From positions 558,001-622,000 of the forward strand of contig NZ_JRHC01000002.1 of the NCBI RefSeq assembly GCF_000949475.1: a stretch of DNA of 64,000 bases. The letters are read 5' to 3'. The DNA is from Draconibacterium sediminis (GTDB lineage Bacteria > Bacteroidota > Bacteroidia > Bacteroidales > Prolixibacteraceae). The translations under genes were made by a program, and so were the position numbers. The notes below the pieces were generated by a model that did no database searches, was not told the DNA's origin, and saw only the letters and a program-made list of their open reading frames with translations. Below are positions 58,025 to 64,000 of the stretch, piece after piece; the first letter of the stretch is position 1; every line of letters begins with the position of its first letter.

Positions 58025-59743
58025 CTAGTATCCCGGATTTTCAACCAGGTTCGGATTATCTGCTATGCGATCCAGTCCAATTGGCAAATAATAATTTCTT
58101 TCGGCAAAAACTCTCGTTCGTCCAAAATCCGCATCTTTAATCTTAAGTGTGTACATATCTTCATCGATGTAATAATCCCAGGTTACTCCTTTAAATCCTT
58201 TGTTGTTTAATACGTCAACGGCTATTCTCCACCGACGTAAATCCCAGTAGCGGTGCTCTTCGATATAAAGTTCCACAAAACGTTCGTTACGTATTTCTTC
58301 CAAAGTCAATGTCTCTTTATCAGGCATTCCTGCTCTGTTTCGTATTACATTAATCAAGTTCCTGGCATCTTCCTCTTCGCCCATTTCAAACCTGGCTTCT
58401 GCTGCATTTAAGTACATTTCTCCCGTGCGGAAAACAATCCAATCAGAATCGTCCTCGTTGTTGTTAAGGCCAATAAGCGACTCATTAACACGCTTTTTTA
58501 TCAACATACCGGCTTTAATCCGGTTCCTTCGGGGTGCAACACTGGGCCAATCGGAACCAGAAGGAATAGTCCCTTTTGTTGTATTGTGTACATAAACTTT
58601 ACCGTCTCCCCATGGTGTTTCAGGATAAAATGCCGAGGCCAGGAAGCGCGGGTCTTTGTTCAGAATAATTTCATCGAGAGAGAATTTATTTTTTCCATCC
58701 AGTAAATTTCTGTCCCAAACGGCAGAAGAACCGTCCTTGTACTCATATTTTTCCCATGCTTCCAGGTACATCCAGTTATTGGATCCCCAACCGGTTTGAA
58801 ATCCGTCGGGCATACAATAGAAAGTCCAACCATGCGCTTTTAACAGCCCATAATCATACACTTCGGCAAAAATAACTTCCGAATTTCCATCGGTTAACAT
58901 CAATTCGGTGTAGTTTTTTACCGGATCTGCATTCTCCTTATACAAAGGATGCATTCCTCCGTTAATTATTGCCATTGACGCATCGTATGCTTTTTGGTAA
59001 TAGGCATTTGCCTCTCCTGAAGGTATGCCCAACAGACCATCTAATTGCACCGAACCATATTTTGCAATACTACCGGCATATAACATAGCACGGCTTTTTA
59101 ATGCATAAGCTGCCCATTTTGTAGGCCGGCCAAAATTACCTGAGTCGTAACTATCGGGTAAAAGATTAACCAAAGCATCCATTTCCGATGCAATAAAATC
59201 ATAAATCTCCTTTTCCGAATTGCGCTCAACGTATAACTCCTCAATGGGTTGATCAATACTTTGAGCTTCAGTAAGTAATGGAACACCGCCGTAACGTTTT
59301 ACCAGCTCGAAATACATAAATGCACGCAACCATCTTGCCTCTGCCGTTTTTTGAGCTACTAAATCAGCATCAAAAGTGGCTTCTTCCAGTATTTCCATAA
59401 TTTCGTTACACGAACGAATATTTCCGTATGGCCAGTATTCCAATGCTGAGTGTGCACCATTTTCATCAATAATTTTCATGGCTGCATTATATGGTGTTTG
59501 CCAACCGGCAAATACATTCGATTCATCCGACATCACATTTAACAGGGCATTTCCTTCACCCCCCGACTGAAACCTGGTGCCGTTATAGATTTTATTCAAG
59601 AATGCGTCAACAAGGACAGGATCGTTTTTCACAGCATCTTCTGATATAATATTGGTAGGAGCAATGTCTAATAAGTCGCTACAACCAAACAGAAGAACAA
59701 ATAATGGTAGTATAAATATTATCTTTTTCATCGTTCTAATCAT
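58025..59743 (-). CDS. SusD-family glycan-binding lipoprotein (SusD3)
   Basis: A 572-residue SusD-family lipoprotein (lipobox LLFGC, Cys21). The internal Met at 59731 would give the shorter leader MKKIIFILPL and is an equally good start. Family motifs are EARWLRAFMYFELVKRYGGVPLL near 135 and RNERFVELYIEEHRYWDLRRWR near 492. It follows SusC3 by 7 bp (or 19 bp). With SusC3 it forms the outer-membrane uptake complex of PUL-B. Confidence 0.94.
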   Translation of the reverse strand: MIRTMKKIIFILPLFVLLFGCSDLLDIAPTNIISEDAVKNDPVLVDAFLNKIYNGTRFQSGGEGNALLNVMSDESNVFAGWQTPYNAAMKIIDENGAHSALEYWPYGNIRSCNEIMEILEEATFDADLVAQKTAEARWLRAFMYFELVKRYGGVPLLTEAQSIDQPIEELYVERNSEKEIYDFIASEMDALVNLLPDSYDSGNFGRPTKWAAYALKSRAMLYAGSIAKYGSVQLDGLLGIPSGEANAYYQKAYDASMAIINGGMHPLYKENADPVKNYTELMLTDGNSEVIFAEVYDYGLLKAHGWTFYCMPDGFQTGWGSNNWMYLEAWEKYEYKDGSSAVWDRNLLDGKNKFSLDEIILNKDPRFLASAFYPETPWGDGKVYVHNTTKGTIPSGSDWPSVAPRRNRIKAGMLIKKRVNESLIGLNNNEDDSDWIVFRTGEMYLNAAEARFEMGEEEDARNLINVIRNRAGMPDKETLTLEEIRNERFVELYIEEHRYWDLRRWRIAVDVLNNKGFKGVTWDYYIDEDMYTLKIKDADFGRTRVFAERNYYLPIGLDRIADNPNLVENPGY

Positions 59744-59750
59744 TTAGAGT

Positions 59751-62700
59751 TTATAAAGTTAACCTAAGTCCAAATGTCATCGTTTTTACCGGTGGATAAT
59801 CCCTGTTATTGGCTCCGATAATTTCCGGATCAAATGACTTTTTCCAGATATCCAAATTACTAATTGTGAATAAATTAGTTCCACTGAAATAAACAACACA
59901 TTTGCTAAAACCAACTTTTTCAAGTAATGATTTTGGTATGGTATAAGAGATGTTGATGTTTTTCAACCTCAAATAAGATGCATCATAAGTCCAGAAATCT
60001 GATGTTTTGCCATTATTTGCAGTCCTGCCGTTTTGGGTTACAGGAGGAAGCTTAAAATCATCTGGATTCGTGATGTAGTCCTGTCCATTTCCGTCCTGAC
60101 CAATGATTGCGCGATAATCATAATGCTGTGAAAGTGGTATTGATTCGTTGCTAAATGGAGCCGAAGCAGATCCTCCAACCACTACCACGTAATCGGCAGC
60201 TCCCTGCCACAACATTCTCACACCAAGACCTTTCCACTGCGCTCCCATATCCAGACCAAACATGGTATTGGGCAACGATGCTGAATTATTTGTATTGGTA
60301 CTTCCCTGAGCAATAACCTTTTGATCTCTCCAATCAATCATATTATCACCATTCAGGTCTTTATAAATAATATCGCCCACTTTAATCGTTTGATTTTCTG
60401 CCTGATCCTGATCGATCGCATGGTTATCAATCTGTTCCTGATTCATAAAAAATCCATCGGAAACATACCCCCAGTAACGATTGTCCCACTGGCCTTCGTT
60501 AACATATCTTTCATTCCATAGTTTATTAAACTCAAGCGTTTCGGCATCCAAATCACCGGTTGTAGGCAAAACATCTTCATCCAGTTCAACATATTTACCT
60601 CTTGTCCATGCATACATCGGTGAGATGTCATAGGAGAAATCGCCAATTTTATTGCTATGGGTTAATGTTATCTCAAATCCACGGTTATCTCTTTTATTTA
60701 AGTTGGTTCTGGGCAAATTTGCACCAAAGGTACTTGGTACCTGCTCGGTTGGTTGCGCCAGAATATCTTCTCTTAGGCGGTAAAAGCCGTCAACTTCGAA
60801 TCCGAATAAACCATCCCAGAAAGTTCCATCGATACCGATGTTACTCATCTTCATGGTTTCCCAGGTAATGTTTGGGTTTGCTAAACCTGCCGATGCAATT
60901 ACAGGGGCAGGCGACGCACCAAATACGTAGTAATCGGTTGAAATAGTATATCCGGAGAGGTAATCGAACGACGACACTGCATCGTTACCCAGAATACCGT
61001 AAGAACCTCTGATTTTTAAATTATTCAGATTGCTGAAATTATCTTTCATAAAAGCTTCCTCAGAAATTCTCCATCCTGCACTTACACTTGGGAAATAACC
61101 CCAGCGTCCTTTAGGAGGATATTCACCGGAAGCATCGGCACGCATTGAAAATTCGACCATATACTTACCCTTGTAATCGTAATTAATACGACCGATTACT
61201 GAAGCACGGGCGCGTTCAGTTACACCAACATTACCGTTAGTTTGAAGATTCTCGGCATTATCTTTTCCTTCTTCGGAGGCATATATCAGGTAAGGTGCCT
61301 CAAATGATAATATATCTTTTCGTGATCCCTGCAAACTGGTCCATTTGTAACTCCAGGTCTCGCCAACCACCATCGCTTTAAGAGTATGGTCGCCTATAAT
61401 TTTATCGTACTGTAAACTTACTTGCGGTAACAATTCAGTTGAGCGGTTAGAATATACTTTCATGCTATTGGCATTCTGAGTTCCCCATTTCACCCATGGA
61501 TCGCTTCCTTCTGATGCCGCAGTTGGATCATATTCCCAAACATCGTAAGGTTGTGAAACAGTTTTATTCCACTTTAGTGCCTCTTCATAATTCAATCGGG
61601 CTTTTGCTACTAATCCTGTAACAAAGGGAACGTTGTATTTCAGTTCCAGTGCACCTTGTAATACTTTATCTCTGTTATCCTGAAATCCGGAAAACTCCTT
61701 AAACGTTTGATGATAAGGCGATCTTTGCAAAAATCCGGAACTGGCAGCACGTGTAGGATCTTCCTCATGATAATAAGGATAAACAGGTTTAGCAGTTTGA
61801 AGTGAGTTGTACATATCGTCCACCCCAAAATTCGCCTTATCGATTCTTGAACTTCGATAAGCAAAATCAACAGAAACGCTCAGGTTTTCTTTCACTTGCG
61901 CATCAATGTTCGAACGAATGTTATATCGGTTAAAATTGTAATCACCTGAGGTGAAAACACTGGACTGATCGACATAACCTGCAGAAACAAAATATTTGAT
62001 TTTATTGGTTCCGCCTGTTGCACTAAGGTTATGTTGCTGCTGGGGTGTCCAGTCGCGATACAAAGCCTCGTCCCAATCGTAACCATAGTAATCATTGTCG
62101 TCCATGGTATTGATCAGTCTTTTGGTATCAGAATCATAATGAACATGGGCAGGACTGTAATCATCAGGATTTAAACCTGATTCATTCAACAACTCGGCCC
62201 ACTTACGAGCTTCAACAAGATCGGGAAGAAATGTAGGAGCTGTAAAGGAAACGTTACCGTGATAGGTTATTTGCGAGGGTTTATCAGTTCCCCGTTTTGT
62301 TGTTACCAGGATAACTCCGTTTCCTGCCCGTGCGCCATACACTGCAGCCGAAGCATCTTTTAATACGCTTATTGATTCGATATCGTTTGGATCAACCTGT
62401 CCGAGGCTGCCTTCAATACCATCAATTAAAACCAGTGGATTATTTCCATATCCCCTGATGTTTAATTTTGTTCCATCGGCTCCGGGCAGACCCGTAGTTT
62501 GCAAAGTATACAAACCTGCAACCTGACCTTGCAACAGTTCTGTTGAGTTGGCTGCCGGCCGTTGTAACATCTCCTCGGCTTTAACATTACCAACAGAACC
62601 GGTTAAGGTTGCTTTTTTCTGAACACCATAACCTACTGCTACTACTTCCTCCAAACCTATGGCATCTACTTTCATCGTAACATCGATTGTTGTACGGCCA

Positions 62701-62969
62701 TTGATCGTTTCATTTACGCTTTGCATGCCAACAAATGAGAACAGCAACGTTCCGCCATCGGGGACCTGAAGTGAGTAAATTCCGTCGATGTCGGTTACGG
62801 TACCAGTTGTTGTACCTTGTAGAATAACTGCAACACCGGGAAGCGATTCCCCGGTATCATCGGTTACTTTTCCGGTAATAGTTTGTTGTGCCCATGCAGA
62901 TGAGGCCAGCAAAATGACCACAAATACCAAACACAACTTTCTGATTAGAATCTGATTAGCTTGTTTCAT
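59751..62969 (-). CDS. SusC-family TonB-dependent transporter (SusC3)
   Basis: A 1072-residue SusC protein. Signal peptide to about 27 (SSAWAQ), CarboxypepD_reg-like domain (about 30-105), TonB-box region EEVVAVGYG near 114, plug with PLVLIDGIEG and SVLKDASAAVYGARAGNGVI, then the barrel ending TFGLRLTL. Its N-terminal module is clearly different from those of SusC1 and SusC2, so PUL-B has a separate origin. A 36-codon membrane peptide gene precedes it by 20 bp, and the second HTCS lies upstream in the same direction. Confidence 0.95.
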   Translation of the reverse strand: MKQANQILIRKLCLVFVVILLASSAWAQQTITGKVTDDTGESLPGVAVILQGTTTGTVTDIDGIYSLQVPDGGTLLFSFVGMQSVNETINGRTTIDVTMKVDAIGLEEVVAVGYGVQKKATLTGSVGNVKAEEMLQRPAANSTELLQGQVAGLYTLQTTGLPGADGTKLNIRGYGNNPLVLIDGIEGSLGQVDPNDIESISVLKDASAAVYGARAGNGVILVTTKRGTDKPSQITYHGNVSFTAPTFLPDLVEARKWAELLNESGLNPDDYSPAHVHYDSDTKRLINTMDDNDYYGYDWDEALYRDWTPQQQHNLSATGGTNKIKYFVSAGYVDQSSVFTSGDYNFNRYNIRSNIDAQVKENLSVSVDFAYRSSRIDKANFGVDDMYNSLQTAKPVYPYYHEEDPTRAASSGFLQRSPYHQTFKEFSGFQDNRDKVLQGALELKYNVPFVTGLVAKARLNYEEALKWNKTVSQPYDVWEYDPTAASEGSDPWVKWGTQNANSMKVYSNRSTELLPQVSLQYDKIIGDHTLKAMVVGETWSYKWTSLQGSRKDILSFEAPYLIYASEEGKDNAENLQTNGNVGVTERARASVIGRINYDYKGKYMVEFSMRADASGEYPPKGRWGYFPSVSAGWRISEEAFMKDNFSNLNNLKIRGSYGILGNDAVSSFDYLSGYTISTDYYVFGASPAPVIASAGLANPNITWETMKMSNIGIDGTFWDGLFGFEVDGFYRLREDILAQPTEQVPSTFGANLPRTNLNKRDNRGFEITLTHSNKIGDFSYDISPMYAWTRGKYVELDEDVLPTTGDLDAETLEFNKLWNERYVNEGQWDNRYWGYVSDGFFMNQEQIDNHAIDQDQAENQTIKVGDIIYKDLNGDNMIDWRDQKVIAQGSTNTNNSASLPNTMFGLDMGAQWKGLGVRMLWQGAADYVVVVGGSASAPFSNESIPLSQHYDYRAIIGQDGNGQDYITNPDDFKLPPVTQNGRTANNGKTSDFWTYDASYLRLKNINISYTIPKSLLEKVGFSKCVVYFSGTNLFTISNLDIWKKSFDPEIIGANNRDYPPVKTMTFGLRLTL

Positions 62970-62989
62970 AAGAATTTAATTAGTTATTA

Positions 62990-63100
62990 TTAGAGAAACA
63001 TAAATAGTAAAATCACGATTGCGATAAGTAGGAGGTAAAGGATGACATTAATAGCGCGAAAGGCGAACAGTCCTTTTGGAATGTTTTTTTTCTTGTCCAT
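62990..63100 (-). CDS. Small membrane peptide upstream of SusC3 (36 aa)
   Basis: ATG at 63100 to TAA at 62990, 36 codons, ending 20 bp before the SusC3 start. The product has a basic head (MDKKKNIPKG, then FRA) and a long hydrophobic helix (about 17-36, LYLLLIAIVILLFMFL), the classic positive-inside single-span peptide. A small stem (TAGTTTT / AAAACTA, 63112-63129) lies just before its start codon. The position as first gene of the SusC3 transcript suggests a role in sensing, transport energisation or leader control; none is proven. Confidence 0.5.
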   Translation of the reverse strand: MDKKKNIPKGLFAFRAINVILYLLLIAIVILLFMFL

Positions 63101-63312
63101 AAGTTTCGGTTTAGTTTTACAAAAAACTACACTTCAAAACTCGAGAATTTGACGCTTTTAAAAGGACATACCTTGGGAAATGATGGGTGAAATTCCGTTC
63201 AATCCTAACTTATTTTACTTTTCACAAGAAGGGGAATATTCGGTCAACAAAAATCGCAATAGCCTGATATTATGAATATTAAAACAACCAGACAATCATT
63301 TTGGCTCATACC

Positions 63313-63330
63313 ATTATGCCATACATTTTT
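63313..63330 (-). promoter_or_regulatory. Candidate HTCS site at the start of PUL-B
   Basis: On the minus strand the block reads AAAAATGTATGGCATAAT, resembling AAATACATGGCATA upstream of SusC2. In both cases it stands 14-25 bp from the 3' end of the HTCS gene. Downstream the leader to the small peptide gene is long, about 210 nt. Similarity could be chance because the shared core is short. Confidence 0.3.
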
Positions 63331-63354
63331 ACTGACCCTTTTAATAATTTGCGG

Positions 63355-64000
63355 TTATAACTTTTGACGATACTCAGTAGGAGTACATTTAAATTGCTTT
63401 TGAAAGACGGTTCGAAAATGTTTTACGTCGTTAAATCCAACATCGAATGCAATTTCGGTAATGGTCTTTTCTTTGTCGGCCATAAGCTGAGCGGCACGTT
63501 TTATTCTAAGTGATCGAATAAACTCAGCGGTTGAATATCCTGTTAAACTCTTCAGTCGGCGATAAAGCGATGAAGTGCTCATATTCATTCCTGAAGCGAG
63601 GGTATCGGAAGTAAAATTTGAATTCTGCAAATTGGCTTCAACGATAGAAATAGCCTTTTCAATCATTAGTTCTTCCGAAGCAGTTATCTCAACATCAGAA
63701 GGTTCCAGCCGAACAGATTTACTGTATTGTTGTTGTAATTTTTTCTGCCGCGAAAGAATATTCTTAACTTTTTCGATCAGTAAAATCGGATCGAAAGGTT
63801 TCGTAATAAAATCATCAGCTCCAAGCTGTGTTCCCAACAATCGAAACTGCTCATCTCCTTTTGCGGTTAGAAAGATAAGCGGGATAGTCGCCATATTCAC
63901 ATCTTCACGCAATTTCTTGCAAAATTCGAAGCCATCCATCTCCGGCATCATTACGTCCGTAATTATCAGGTCGGGTTTCAAACGCTGTGCTTTTTCGTAA
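63355..64000 (-). CDS. Second HTCS regulator, C-terminal part (cut by window edge)
   Basis: The frame is open to the window end; the visible 215 residues are the C-terminus. They contain the end of a receiver domain with phospho-Asp in LIITDVMMPEMDGFEF, the conserved Lys in FITKPFD, and an AraC-type HTH (about the last 105 residues: ASGMNMSTSSLYRRLKSLTG, EIAFDVGFNDVKHFRTVF). The layout matches the C-terminus of the HTCS at 42254-46267, although an orphan response regulator cannot be excluded without the upstream sequence. It lies upstream of the smORF-SusC3 operon and probably activates it. Confidence 0.9.
   Translation of the reverse strand, partial: YEKAQRLKPDLIITDVMMPEMDGFEFCKKLREDVNMATIPLIFLTAKGDEQFRLLGTQLGADDFITKPFDPILLIEKVKNILSRQKKLQQQYSKSVRLEPSDVEITASEELMIEKAISIVEANLQNSNFTSDTLASGMNMSTSSLYRRLKSLTGYSTAEFIRSLRIKRAAQLMADKEKTITEIAFDVGFNDVKHFRTVFQKQFKCTPTEYRQKL

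Overview
The window looks like a chromosomal segment of a marine or anaerobic Bacteroidota, most like Bacteroidia of the Marinilabiliales/Prolixibacteraceae type. This is inferred from three SusC/SusD pairs, hybrid two-component regulators (HTCS), BACON domains, a type IX secretion tail and Bacteroides-type promoters (TTTG / TAnnTTTG). No database search was possible, so the taxon is an inference.

Layout. (1) 1-1988, plus strand, core genome: an apparent attenuator leader, pyrB and pyrI (aspartate carbamoyltransferase), then tRNA-Leu(CAG). (2) 2183-35920, all minus strand: the enzyme arm of polysaccharide utilization locus A (PUL-A). In transcription order it holds SusC1, SusD1, a SGBP-B-like lipoprotein, BACON-GH5, GH97, two SGNH/SASA esterases (one with BACON), GH29, a T9SS-secreted clan GH-A hydrolase, GH43, GH42, GH29, GH51, GH2, GH29, GH2, an alpha/beta-hydrolase esterase and GH3. 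(3) 36380-46267: SusC2-SusD2-SusE-like operon with its own terminator, and the HTCS regulator directly upstream. (4) 46538-64000: PUL-B, in transcription order a second HTCS (cut by the window edge), a 36-aa membrane smORF, SusC3-SusD3, two sulfatases with a 30-aa smORF between them, a LacZ-type GH2, the remnant of a lost sulfatase, a beta-helix lipoprotein, an unassigned clan GH-D-like lipoprotein and a third sulfatase.

How it may work. PUL-A has the tools for a beta-1,4-linked backbone (GH5, GH3) with acetylated side chains of galactose, fucose, arabinose and possibly xylose (GH2, GH42, GH29 x3, GH43, GH51, GH97, esterases). This resembles fucosylated xyloglucan breakdown, but no GH31 alpha-xylosidase is present. 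PUL-B points to a sulfated, galactose-containing glycan. It has no recognisable endo-acting enzyme, so the two unassigned lipoproteins are the best candidates for a new chain-cleaving activity. The two HTCS proteins probably sense oligosaccharides in the periplasm. A shared element upstream of the SusC genes is a candidate binding site.

Less obvious items: a pyrBI leader ORF running through a terminator into pyrB, two unannotated membrane smORFs, a sulfatase tail fused right after a GH2 stop codon, a second possible gene remnant, two SusC genes with nearly identical N-terminal modules and leaders, and stem-loops placed between the binding-protein genes and the enzyme genes.
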